Assembly (NCBI GenBank): GCA_039916485.1
Contig: JBDSLH010000001.1
Span: 1-16,957 of the forward strand
Length of the DNA: 16,957 bases
Direction: 5' to 3'
Source: JAPUDQ01 sp039916485
GTDB taxonomy: Bacteria > Patescibacteriota > Saccharimonadia > Saccharimonadales > Saccharimonadaceae
Shown here: one piece after another, positions 6,460-13,524 of the stretch
Layout of the letters: every line of letters begins with the position of its first letter
How positions within the stretch are numbered: the first letter of the stretch is position 1
Made by a program: the position numbers and the translations under genes
Notes under the pieces: generated by a model
What the model saw: only the letters and a program-made list of their open reading frames with translations
Databases searched by the model: none
Told to the model about the DNA's origin: nothing

Positions 6460-8067
6460 ATGAATAATTGGCGCTTAGTAAATTCGTTATATCAGATATA
6501 TCCACGGAGTTTTTTCGATACAAACCAGGATGGTATCGGAGATATTCCAGGCATTATCGAAAAGCTTGATTATCTAAAAGGCACTGATGATTCTCTCGGT
6601 ATAGATGCCATATGGATATCGCCGTTTTTTCCATCTCCGCAAGCGGACTTTGGATATGATGTTAGTGATTACTGTGATATTGATCCTCAATTCGGTACGC
6701 TAGACGATTTCGAAACTCTTCTTCATGAGTGCCATGAGCGCCATATAAAAGTGATGCTCGATTATGTTCCTAACCATACGAGTGATCAGCATACTTGGTT
6801 TAAGCAGGCTCGTCAGTCTAAGGATAATAAATACCGTGAGTATTATGTTTGGCGTGATCCAAAACCAGATGGCTCACCACCTAACAATTGGATTAGTATT
6901 TTTGGTGGATCAGCATGGACACTTGATGAAACGACTGGGCAGTATTATCTGCATAGTTTTTTATCTGAACAACCTGACCTTAATTGGGAGAACCCAGAAG
7001 CCCGGATGGCAATGCTCGATGTACTCCGGTTCTGGCTAGATCGTGGAGTGGATGGTTTTCGCGCAGATGCTGTCTGGCATTTGTCAAAGGATATACAATT
7101 ACGTGATGAGCCAAAAAATCCGCAACATCAGGGTAAACACAATGAATATGGTGCTCATATACATAGGTACAGTAAGTATGGTAAAAACCTCTTTACCTAT
7201 CTACGCGAGATGACAGATGTCGTGGCATCATATGAGGACCGCTTTATCGTGTTTGAAAATTATCCGGATCCGACCCATGGTAAAGTCATAGATCAGTATC
7301 GAGCATTTTATGACATAAATCCCGTAGTCAGCGCCCCATTTAACTTTGAAGGCATGTTTGTACCGTGGAGCGCTGAGGCATACGCAAAATATATTAGAGA
7401 TTTTCAGGACATGATTACGCCTGATGACATCCCAATTTTTTGTTTCAGCAATCATGATCAAACGCGTGTGGTTAATCGTTTTGGCCGAGAACAAGCACGA
7501 TTAATAGCAATGCTACAGTTAACAATGCCTGGTATGCCAACAATATATTATGGTGACGAGATAGGTATGGAAGACGGTGTGATACTTCCTGAACAAATCC
7601 AGGATCCGTCGGCACGTGACAACGAAATGGGTGGTCGTGATCCTGAACGAACTCCGATGCAGTGGTCAAGTGACCTTCATGCGGGATTCACGAGATCAAC
7701 TACACCCTGGTTACCAGTCGGTGAGACCTACACAACATACAATGTGGCAGATGAACAAAAACACAGTGACTCATTTTTATCATTGTATAAACAATTGCTA
7801 TGTTTGCGATCATCGGACACAACCTTTCGTTCCAACGATGTAGTAGAGGTTAAAGTAGCAAAGGAGAGTGAACTCCTTGCATATGAGCGAGTCGGAGATA
7901 CTGCAACCTATCGCGTTATTCTAAATTTTGCTGATGCGCCTCGAAATGCATACGTATCGTATACAGGAAATATTATATTAGCCACACATCCAGATCACAT
8001 ACCACAAATAGACGAGCATGGAGAGGTTACGCTTGCGCCATTTGAGGGGATTATTGTTCGGATGTGA
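6460..8067 (+). CDS. GH13-family alpha-glucosidase
   Basis: A 535-residue cytoplasmic (alpha/beta)8-barrel glycosidase. The start at 6460 is preferred over an upstream TTG at 6424 because MNNWRLVNSLYQIYPRSF is the usual family beginning and the TTG lies in the -35 element. Conserved regions: DYVPNH (region I), GFRADAVWH with nucleophile D203 (region II), FENYPDP with acid/base E266 (region III), and NHDQTR with D333 (region IV). The motif GGRDPERTPMQW is typical of oligo-1,6-glucosidase, alpha-glucosidase and related subfamilies. Likely substrate: maltose, isomaltose or short alpha-glucans. Trehalose synthase is a less likely alternative. It overlaps rarA tail to tail by 17 bases. Confidence 0.9.
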   Translation: MNNWRLVNSLYQIYPRSFFDTNQDGIGDIPGIIEKLDYLKGTDDSLGIDAIWISPFFPSPQADFGYDVSDYCDIDPQFGTLDDFETLLHECHERHIKVMLDYVPNHTSDQHTWFKQARQSKDNKYREYYVWRDPKPDGSPPNNWISIFGGSAWTLDETTGQYYLHSFLSEQPDLNWENPEARMAMLDVLRFWLDRGVDGFRADAVWHLSKDIQLRDEPKNPQHQGKHNEYGAHIHRYSKYGKNLFTYLREMTDVVASYEDRFIVFENYPDPTHGKVIDQYRAFYDINPVVSAPFNFEGMFVPWSAEAYAKYIRDFQDMITPDDIPIFCFSNHDQTRVVNRFGREQARLIAMLQLTMPGMPTIYYGDEIGMEDGVILPEQIQDPSARDNEMGGRDPERTPMQWSSDLHAGFTRSTTPWLPVGETYTTYNVADEQKHSDSFLSLYKQLLCLRSSDTTFRSNDVVEVKVAKESELLAYERVGDTATYRVILNFADAPRNAYVSYTGNIILATHPDHIPQIDEHGEVTLAPFEGIIVRM

Positions 8068-9226
8068 TTGACGTGACTTCGTCTGGTAGAAATCCCTGAC
8101 TGGGTTTGAAATCGGCTTTCCACTTGTAGCTCTTGCCGTAGCCAAGATCCTTCATAAGCTTTGTCGGAGCGTTGCGCACATGAAGTGGTACCTGTGCATT
8201 GGGATAGGTCTTAGCTAGTTGCTGGGCACCCTGCATGATATCTGATATCTCGCGTGATTTTTGAGATTTTGCTAATGCTACTGCGCAATGATATATATTA
8301 TAATTTGCTTCAGGTAGACCAACTCGTTCAACCGCTTGGAACGTGGCGACAGCCAGTGCCAAGGCGCCATTACCAGCCAGTCCAATATCCTCTGATGCGA
8401 ATATTACCATACGTCTCGCAATAAATTTTGGATCTTCACCAGCCTGAATCATACGTGCAAGATAATACGTCGTCGCATCAACATCACTACCGCGCATGCT
8501 TTTTATGAATGCAGAGATGATGTTATAGTGCATATCACCATTTTTATCATAGCCAGGTATACGTTGCTGAGATACTGTTTCTATAACACTTTTGGTGATT
8601 TTCTTTTTAGTTAGTAAAGCAACGTCCAGGTTACCTAGTGCGACTCGAGCATCACCATCAGATAACTCTGCGAGGTAATCTATTGCTTCATCATTGATTC
8701 GTTTTGATGCTTGAGTTTTTTCAATTGCACGGTGTATGACTTGTTTCATTTCGTCTTTAGACAAAGGATTAAGCGTCACGACACGCATCCTGCTGAGTAA
8801 AGGGGTGATGATCTCAAAACTTGGATTTTCTGTAGTAGCGCCGATTAATGAGATAAGTCCCGATTCAACATGAGGTAAAAACGCATCTTGTTGGGCTTTA
8901 TTAAAACGGTGGATCTCATCTACAAAGAGTATTGTTTTTGTCCCGAGATTCCAATTTACCTTTGCATGCTCGATGACTTGTACAACGTCTTTTTTACCAG
9001 ATACAACAGCACTAATCTCAATAAATTCTGCGTTCAGCTCACGCGCAATTATACGTGCTAAGGTGGTTTTACCCGTTCCGGGAGGACCCCAGAGAATTAA
9101 GCTGATAGGTTCACCTTGTTTAATAACAGTCCGTAAAAAGCCGTTTTTGCCAATAACATGCGTTTGGCCGATCACTTCATCGAGAGTTGTTGGTCGGATT
9201 TCCTCTGCAAGTGGGCGACTATTCAT
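8051..9226 (-). CDS. rarA: Replication-associated recombination protein A, AAA+ ATPase (RarA/MgsA)
   Basis: A 391-residue clamp-loader-like AAA+ ATPase that acts at stalled replication forks and ssDNA/dsDNA junctions. Visible features: N-terminal RPTTLDEVIGQ (11-21), Walker A GPPGTGKTT (47-55), Walker B FVDEIHRF (101-108), the sensor segment GATTENPSF, an arginine-finger region LLSRMRV, and the C-terminal oligomerisation region with GSDVDATTYYLARM and ASEDIGLA. The family is usually slightly longer, mostly through the N-terminus. The ATG at 9226 lies 7 bases after TATACT (9234-9239). A GAGG directly before the ATG is too close to act as a normal Shine-Dalgarno. It is divergent from the slipin gene. 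Confidence 0.95.
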   Translation of the reverse strand: MNSRPLAEEIRPTTLDEVIGQTHVIGKNGFLRTVIKQGEPISLILWGPPGTGKTTLARIIARELNAEFIEISAVVSGKKDVVQVIEHAKVNWNLGTKTILFVDEIHRFNKAQQDAFLPHVESGLISLIGATTENPSFEIITPLLSRMRVVTLNPLSKDEMKQVIHRAIEKTQASKRINDEAIDYLAELSDGDARVALGNLDVALLTKKKITKSVIETVSQQRIPGYDKNGDMHYNIISAFIKSMRGSDVDATTYYLARMIQAGEDPKFIARRMVIFASEDIGLAGNGALALAVATFQAVERVGLPEANYNIYHCAVALAKSQKSREISDIMQGAQQLAKTYPNAQVPLHVRNAPTKLMKDLGYGKSYKWKADFKPSQGFLPDEVTSITSEQ

Positions 9227-9233
9227 ATCCTCA

Positions 9234-9239
9234 AGTATA
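9234..9239 (-). promoter_or_regulatory. -10 of rarA
   Basis: TATACT on the minus strand ends 7 bases before the rarA ATG. No clear -35 lies at 16-18 bases. A second TATAAT (plus-strand 9257-9262) further upstream could serve an alternative transcript with a leader. Confidence 0.35.
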
Positions 9240-9286
9240 CCTGGTATTAAAAACAGATTATAACTCGTGTTTGATGTAGCAATAAA

Positions 9287-9305
9287 TAGTATACTAATTA
9301 GTATA
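9287..9305. promoter_or_regulatory. Repeat-rich promoter region of the slipin gene
   Basis: Two TAGTATA direct repeats (9287-9293 and 9299-9305) lie 12 bases apart. The first sits in a perfect palindrome TAGTATACTA, and CTAATTAG (9294-9301) is a second palindrome. TATACT (9290-9295) could be the -10. No good -35 is visible. A regulator site is possible but unproven. Confidence 0.3.
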
Positions 9306-9319
9306 AGTAAAGGAGTGTG

Positions 9320-10066
9320 ATGGAAGGATTTTTCTGGTTCTGGTTTATAGCTGCGATCTTCGTGGTGATATCAAGTTTGCGTGTTGTTAATCAGTACGAA
9401 CGTGGTGTTGTGTTGACCCTCGGAAAGTATACTGGACTACGGGAGCCGGGATTGCGTCTTGTCGTGCCCGTCATACAAGCCATGACTAAAGTTGATGTTC
9501 GGTCCACACCGATCGATGTACCAAAGCAAGAAGTTATCACAAAGGATAACGTAACAGTCGGTGTAGATGCAGTCGTGTATTTCCGAGTTATTGATGCTTC
9601 CAAAGCAGTTCTTGAAACGACAAATTATATTTATGCAACAAGCCAATTCGCACAAGCAGCTCTCCGTGATGTTGCTGGTAATGCTGATATGGATGAGTTA
9701 CTGAGTAAGCGTGATGTCATTTCGCAGCAAATAAAAGAGATTGTCGATGCCGAAACAGACAAATGGGGCATTGATGTCGAGAATGTTAAGATTCAAAATA
9801 TAGAGCTTCCCCAGGACATGAAGCGAGCCATGGCCAAACAAGCAGAAGCCGAGCGTGAACGACGTGCCGTAGTTATTTCAGCAGAGGGCGAGAAACAAGC
9901 TGCACAATCCATAGCAGATGCTGCTGCGATGTTGAGCAAAGTGCCTGGCGGTATCAATATCCGTACGCTACAAACTTTAGAAAAGATTTCTGTAGAAGCA
10001 AGTCAAAAAACACTTGTTGTTCTGCCATCCGAGCTCACCAATCTTAAAGATATTTTTTCTAAATAA
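9320..10066 (+). CDS. Slipin (SPFH/stomatin-like membrane protein)
   Basis: A 248-residue protein of the stomatin/prohibitin (SPFH) superfamily. A single N-terminal membrane segment (about 3-19) is followed by the SPFH domain (ERGVVLTLGKY, GLRLVVPVI, DVPKQEVITKDNVTV, AALRDV) and a charged helical region containing AEAERERRA. A short hydrophobic C-terminus follows. Such proteins form large oligomers on membranes and organise microdomains. The usual NfeD-like or membrane-protease partner is not next to it here. The start is the ATG at 9320 rather than the GTG at 9317, because the Shine-Dalgarno AGGAG (9311-9315) leaves four bases to the ATG but only one to the GTG. Confidence 0.92.
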   Translation: MEGFFWFWFIAAIFVVISSLRVVNQYERGVVLTLGKYTGLREPGLRLVVPVIQAMTKVDVRSTPIDVPKQEVITKDNVTVGVDAVVYFRVIDASKAVLETTNYIYATSQFAQAALRDVAGNADMDELLSKRDVISQQIKEIVDAETDKWGIDVENVKIQNIELPQDMKRAMAKQAEAERERRAVVISAEGEKQAAQSIADAAAMLSKVPGGINIRTLQTLEKISVEASQKTLVVLPSELTNLKDIFSK

Positions 10067-10095
10067 GTATCTAGACCTGGGTTCGAGTAGCGCAA

Positions 10096-10139
10096 GGGAT
10101 TGCTTAATTAATAGAAACTAGTGTTCCTGGAGCAATCCC
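10096..10139. repeat. Nine-base inverted repeat at the slipin/DUF192 junction
   Basis: GGGATTGCT (10096-10104) and AGCAATCCC (10131-10139) are perfect inverted repeats separated by 26 bases, spanning the 3' end of the DUF192 gene. A shorter hairpin, GCAA-GGGA-TTGC (10092-10103), overlaps it. Four T residues follow the right arm on the plus strand. It may help end slipin transcription, but the loop is long for an intrinsic terminator. Confidence 0.3.
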
Positions 10140-10562
10140 ATGCTTTTCAGCTAGGCCAGCATTTAGCTCTATAACGTAGGAAGAGGGAAGCTCAATAGGG
10201 TTCTCAAATCGTGCTGGATAGCTCTCTTTGGACGCGTCATAGACGATGTGTATCACTTTGTTATCTTTGTTAACCCATATGATATCTATATCAAAGTTCA
10301 TATCTTTCATCCAGAATGTTTGCGTCCCAACAGGCAGCCCGCGAAATATCATACCTTCATTTTCAGGTAATACTTTAAATATCGCTAGTCCTTTTTGCAT
10401 GCCCTCTGGTGTATCAGGCGCATATAAGGTAAATTTAGATTCATTTATAGTCGCTGTAACTTTAGGCATTGTTGCGATAGTAGGATCAGTGCGATTAGTA
10501 TAGAGCCAATACGTACCGCCAAGAACCACCAAGATTCCAATAACGATAAGCAGCTTTTTCAT
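10104..10562 (-). CDS. DUF192-family membrane-anchored protein
   Basis: A 152-residue protein with an N-terminal signal anchor (MKKLLIVIGILVVLGGTYW) followed by a DUF192 domain. Family signatures are the EGMQKGLAIF-type segment, EGMIF, the TFWMKDMNFDIDIIWV block and the IELPSSYVIELNAG region. The family occurs as small extracytoplasmic domains in bacteria and archaea and its activity is not established. An in-frame ATG at 10574 would add four residues. The ATG at 10562 is preferred because it gives a classic signal-peptide start. It lies 54 bases behind the DUF3558-like gene on the same strand, so the two may share a transcript. Confidence 0.85.
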   Translation of the reverse strand: MKKLLIVIGILVVLGGTYWLYTNRTDPTIATMPKVTATINESKFTLYAPDTPEGMQKGLAIFKVLPENEGMIFRGLPVGTQTFWMKDMNFDIDIIWVNKDNKVIHIVYDASKESYPARFENPIELPSSYVIELNAGLAEKHGIAPGTLVSIN

Positions 10563-10616
10563 AGTATTTAGCATAACATAGAAAAGCAGCCTATATAGAG
10601 CAGTCGAGACTAATTA

Positions 10617-11936
10617 TTAGCGAGAAAGCTTCATAATGATGTTATTTAGCGCCGTTGTATATACGGACTTATCAATAGGTATTGGTTTGTCGCGACCGTC
10701 TTTAGTTATGGTGAGTGTTCCTGCATAAGGTCCGTGTTGGAAACGTACAAATTGTACCAGTATTGTGCCACGAGTGAATTCGACTATCTTAGACTGTTCT
10801 GCTTCTGATGGTAGGTTAGGTTCTGTCGGCTTTATAGATGAAGTAAAATAGCTTAATGCCTGCTCTTTATTAGTACCAAACCCAAGCTCTAAGCTCACAT
10901 AGCCAGTAATATTGTCTGTCTTCACCATTCTTTTTAAGCAGGTATGTCTTGGTAGTGTGGTAGTGTTCTGTGCGAGTTGTTTAGGGTCTTTGATCACACT
11001 GGTGCGTTCTACTAGCGTGCTGAGTGAACCTACAGATAGTGAACTTTTTACATTCTCGTCTGTTAGGACCTCACATGAGTCCAAAATTTTTGTCGTTCCA
11101 ACAGTCTTGAGAGCATCGTTGTTACGGAGAGTTGGGCTTGGACCTTGAGATAATTTTTCGTTTTTGATGTTAGCAAGTATGACATCAAAAGTTGATTTGA
11201 CTTTGTCAGATACTATTAGGACTTCGCTTTGATCAATCTGTCTGTCTTTGCTAAGAAAGTTGCTACTACCAAATTCGTAATTTAGGGTAAGGATCCGATT
11301 ACCACTCAAAGTAATAAATCCTCCACGATTTGGTGCAAACAAGATACTTCCATTTGTGTTAGATATCTCCTGAGTATCCAACTCATTTCCGGTTGATTCG
11401 ATAGCACTTTTAAAAGCATCAGCAGCCGCTTGTAGTTTTTCAGGATCTAATTTGTATTGCGCTGCATTGGGAATCCCCGCTTCGAATTGTTTTAAATATT
11501 CGGATGCACGAGCTTTGTCGTACGAGGCTGATTCCTTCCAATCTCTAGCAGCGAGTTCGTTACTAGCAAATTGCTCAAATTTGACACGAACCGTGGTATT
11601 TGCAGCGTCATCTAGAAAATAGTTACATGAAACAGTGTTAGGGAATGAACTTCCTAACTCTTTTACTTCGGTTTCATTTGCAGAACGTGCATAGTACTTC
11701 TCGTCAATGTAGCTCTTTGGACCAAATGTGCCAAATATATTCTGGACATCTGATTCAGGCAGTGCAGCACATGGAGACACAACGCGTGTTCCCGCTACTA
11801 GTAGTGTTTTTTTGGGCTGAAGTGAAGAACCAGGTAAGTCACTTGAGGATCGTTGCCACATAAACCAAAAAGTAAGACCAATCAAAAGGAAGGTAATGAT
11901 AGTTACAGTAATGATTTGATTTCTAGATAATTTCAT
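10617..11936 (-). CDS. Membrane-anchored extracytoplasmic protein with two DUF3558-like modules
   Basis: A 439-residue protein with one N-terminal membrane helix (about 9-27) and a large extracytoplasmic part. No lipobox Cys follows the helix. The only four cysteines fall into two pairs with nearly equal spacing: C56/C104 (48 apart) and C288/C333 (45 apart). Each pair starts with a Cys-x(2)-Leu segment (PCAALPESDV and SCEVLTDENV) and ends in a Thr-x(0-1)-Cys segment (TVSC and HTC). This resembles tandem actinobacterial DUF3558 lipoprotein domains, though only by eye. Function is unknown. The ATG at 11936 is chosen because a longer reading from 11996 would run through tRNA-Phe. Confidence 0.75.
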   Translation of the reverse strand: MKLSRNQIITVTIITFLLIGLTFWFMWQRSSSDLPGSSLQPKKTLLVAGTRVVSPCAALPESDVQNIFGTFGPKSYIDEKYYARSANETEVKELGSSFPNTVSCNYFLDDAANTTVRVKFEQFASNELAARDWKESASYDKARASEYLKQFEAGIPNAAQYKLDPEKLQAAADAFKSAIESTGNELDTQEISNTNGSILFAPNRGGFITLSGNRILTLNYEFGSSNFLSKDRQIDQSEVLIVSDKVKSTFDVILANIKNEKLSQGPSPTLRNNDALKTVGTTKILDSCEVLTDENVKSSLSVGSLSTLVERTSVIKDPKQLAQNTTTLPRHTCLKRMVKTDNITGYVSLELGFGTNKEQALSYFTSSIKPTEPNLPSEAEQSKIVEFTRGTILVQFVRFQHGPYAGTLTITKDGRDKPIPIDKSVYTTALNNIIMKLSR

Positions 11937-11951
11937 ATGTCGTAAATATTG

Positions 11952-12027
11952 TGGTGGCTCCTCCCAGACTCGAACTGGGGACACAAGGCTCTTCAAGCCT
12001 CTGCTCTACCAACTGAGCTAAAGAGCC
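11952..12027 (-). tRNA. tRNA-Phe(GAA)
   Basis: A 76-base tRNA with encoded CCA (11952-11954). The acceptor strand GGCTCTT pairs with AGGAGCC with one G-U pair. The D arm GCTC/GAGC, anticodon stem GAGGC/GCCTT and loop TTGAAGA give anticodon GAA (plus-strand 11992-11994). The T arm CCCAG-TTCGAGT-CTGGG is standard. A protein gene starts only 15 bases beyond its 3' end, so the two may be transcribed together. Confidence 0.97.
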
Positions 12028-12042
12028 ACAGCGACAATACAC

Positions 12043-12072
12043 ATTGTATCGCAACAGGGGTGCTTTCTGCAA
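12043..12072 (-). promoter_or_regulatory. Candidate promoter of tRNA-Phe
   Basis: Minus strand: -10 TACAAT (12043-12048) with a weak -35 TTGCAG (12067-12072) at 18 bases. The predicted start near 12036 is about 9 bases before the mature tRNA 5' end. Confidence 0.45.
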
Positions 12073-12145
12073 GGTACTCAACATGTGAGCTACCTAACAG
12101 TTTTTATAGTTACAACATTTTAGGATAGTTATATAAGGGGATGAA

Positions 12146-12421
12146 ATGAAACAGTCAGAGCGCTTATACGCAGATGCCGAGAGCAAACAATCAATCATTG
12201 ACGGGTACCAGAAAGAAATCGATTTGCGTGCGGGACAAATCGATAAACTCAATCAAGAAATTGATTCGTTTTCTGACCTCATGCGGAAAGAACAGATAAA
12301 CCATGACGAGATGGTCAAGCAAGCTAATCAAGAATTAGCAAAAGAGGAAGACGAAAAAAAGAAGCAGCAACAGCAGCTGGCTCTCAATGCTGCACAGAGC
12401 ATGGCTTCAGATAATAACTAG
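12146..12421 (+). CDS. Small coiled-coil protein of unknown function
   Basis: A 91-residue, highly charged protein with no membrane segment or cysteine. Residues about 5-80 are almost entirely predicted helix with heptad-like spacing of Ile, Leu and Met, then a Glu/Asp/Lys-rich stretch (EEDEKKK) and a run of four Gln. A good Shine-Dalgarno, AGGGG (12136-12140), lies five bases before the ATG, which supports a real gene. The family is not recognised. Similar short coiled coils serve as scaffolds or adaptors, but that is only analogy. Its TAG stop shares the palindrome CTAG (12418-12421) with the stop of the opposite-strand gene. Confidence 0.65.
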   Translation: MKQSERLYADAESKQSIIDGYQKEIDLRAGQIDKLNQEIDSFSDLMRKEQINHDEMVKQANQELAKEEDEKKKQQQQLALNAAQSMASDNN

Positions 12422-12723
12422 CTACCCCAGTTTGTAAAGATGCCAACAGCTAACTCTGCCCATAGATACAACACCGTCAGTACAGTCACACACAGTAATG
12501 CAAAACGATGCCGTGACTCTTTCATGCGATCTGCAAGAATTGTATATGCTGTTCCAGCCACAATGAGTAGGCTACCAATAACTATAAAGTCGAATGGTCC
12601 CCACTTGACCTCATCAGTAAATATCATTGCAATCAACGGTGCAGACAATATTGCTGCTGTACCAAGGATAACGCGGATCAAATTAGTTTGAATGTTTGAT
12701 ACATTTTGAGTTTCATTACTCAT
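12418..12723 (-). CDS. Three-helix membrane protein, third gene of the DUF2975 operon
   Basis: A 101-residue protein with three predicted membrane helices (about 14-35, 44-63 and 74-96) and a short polar N-terminus rich in Asn, Gln and Ser. The loop EVKWGPFDFIV resembles a small uncharacterised family of bacterial membrane proteins, from memory. The ATG lies inside the end of the Xre gene (ATGAGTAA, 8-base overlap) and is preceded by AAGGAG seven bases upstream, so its translation is probably coupled. Its position suggests it works with the DUF2975 protein or is its regulatory target. Function unknown. Confidence 0.75.
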   Translation of the reverse strand: MSNETQNVSNIQTNLIRVILGTAAILSAPLIAMIFTDEVKWGPFDFIVIGSLLIVAGTAYTILADRMKESRHRFALLCVTVLTVLYLWAELAVGIFTNWGS

Positions 12724-12949
12724 CGGTTTTCTCCTTATGCGCTATATTTTCTTGGTATTCGATAATATCACCCGGTTGACAGTCCAGTGCCAGGCAAATT
12801 GATTCAAGTGTTGAGAAGCGTATTGCTTTTGCTTTCCCATTCTTTAGGATGGAGAGATTAGCCATAGTGATACCGACACGTTCAGTGAGCTCTGTGACGC
12901 TCATTTTGCGTTTTGCCAGCATAACGTCGATATTTATGATAATTGCCAT
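12716..12949 (-). CDS. Xre/Cro-family transcriptional regulator (YozG-like)
   Basis: A 77-residue, single-domain helix-turn-helix protein. The fold is visible as MLAKRKMSVTELTERVGIT (helices 1-2), then NLSILKNGKAKAI (recognition helix) and FSTLESICLALDCQPGDIIEY, which is typical of the short YozG/HTH_26 type. In many bacteria such regulators are paired with a DUF2975 protein, as here. It lies 7 bases after the DUF2975 stop, with an SD-like AGGA overlapping that stop. It probably regulates its own operon and perhaps the orphan DUF2975 gene at 161-667 through the shared palindrome. That is inference from promoter similarity. Confidence 0.9.
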   Translation of the reverse strand: MAIIINIDVMLAKRKMSVTELTERVGITMANLSILKNGKAKAIRFSTLESICLALDCQPGDIIEYQENIAHKEKTDE

Positions 12950-12956
12950 AATAGTC

Positions 12957-13427
12957 CTAAACCGTTAAATCATTCTCTTGTTTAAGATCAACAGCTGTTT
13001 GGAAGAGCTGTTGGATGACAGCCGCAGCGGTGGCGACAATGAATGAGGCTCCAACTATGACAAAACCAATTGCGACGACTCCTGGTGCATCATCCTTGTC
13101 TGCCATATAAAAAATATATGGCATACCGAGCGCATACAGTGCACAAATGGTATAGCCGCATAACTTTATACTATTGATGGCGGAGACTGAATCAATAGAA
13201 AATGCTTTATTATGATCGATATTTCCTAAAAGCTTCATTGCATTCCATAAGGCATAAAAGAAAGGAAAGGCAGAAACGTACAGTAACAAAAAGATATATC
13301 CATAGTCAAAGTCTCCCTGTATTTCTCCAAGTAGTAACTGAGGCAAGCCTATAACTAATATCGCACTTACAATCAAACCAACTAGTAGAATAACTCCTCG
13401 TAAAAGATGAGTAGAGCTATGTGTCAT
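12957..13427 (-). CDS. DUF2975-like four-helix membrane protein, first gene of the operon
   Basis: A 156-residue integral membrane protein with four predicted helices (about 8-32, 41-68, 87-108 and 115-140) and the C-terminal tail AVDLKQENDLTV. It is a paralogue of the protein at 161-667. Shared features include a SLP/SAFPFF-type segment in helix 2, a VLY/ALW-LLG motif after it, and the same tail. It matches the DUF2975 (YoaS-like) pattern and carries the expected Xre regulator immediately downstream. No catalytic motif is visible, so a sensor, channel-like or regulatory-membrane role is open. The promoter at 13458-13486 gives a leader of about 24 bases. Confidence 0.85.
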   Translation of the reverse strand: MTHSSTHLLRGVILLVGLIVSAILVIGLPQLLLGEIQGDFDYGYIFLLLYVSAFPFFYALWNAMKLLGNIDHNKAFSIDSVSAINSIKLCGYTICALYALGMPYIFYMADKDDAPGVVAIGFVIVGASFIVATAAAVIQQLFQTAVDLKQENDLTV

Positions 13428-13457
13428 GATAAATCTCGATATGTATTCATATCCAAG

Positions 13458-13486
13458 AGTCTACATGATAATATATCGTTTGTCAA
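13458..13486 (-). promoter_or_regulatory. Promoter of the DUF2975-Xre-membrane operon
   Basis: Minus strand: -35 TTGACA (13481-13486, perfect), a 17-base spacer, and -10 TAGACT (13458-13463). The predicted start is near 13451, about 24 bases before the ATG at 13427. The -35 is overlapped by the palindromic element at 13482-13500. Confidence 0.65.
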
Positions 13487-13500
13487 TAAATAATTATTGT
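13482..13500. promoter_or_regulatory. Operator-like element shared with the orphan DUF2975 gene, copy 2
   Basis: The plus-strand 19-mer gtcaataaataattattgt differs at one position from 698-716. The core is a perfect inverted repeat CAATAA-ATAA-TTATTG (13485-13500 region), a size suited to a dimer of a small Xre protein. Its position over the -35 would make bound protein a repressor. Confidence 0.55.
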
Positions 13501-13524
13501 AGCTCGGCTGGTGTGTATAAGAAT

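Noticed and set aside
7228..7494. Several open frames on both strands inside typA, GH13, rarA and slipin
   Set aside because: They lie fully inside well-supported genes, have no SD or recognisable domain, and are explained as shadows.
10070..10098. tRNA-like T-loop motif (GGTTCGAG) between the slipin and DUF192 genes
   Set aside because: No matching T-stem, acceptor or anticodon arm is present. It is a chance resemblance.
11937..11996. Longer start for the DUF3558-like protein at 11996
   Set aside because: The extra 20 residues would be translated from tRNA-Phe. The ATG at 11936 precedes a proper signal anchor.
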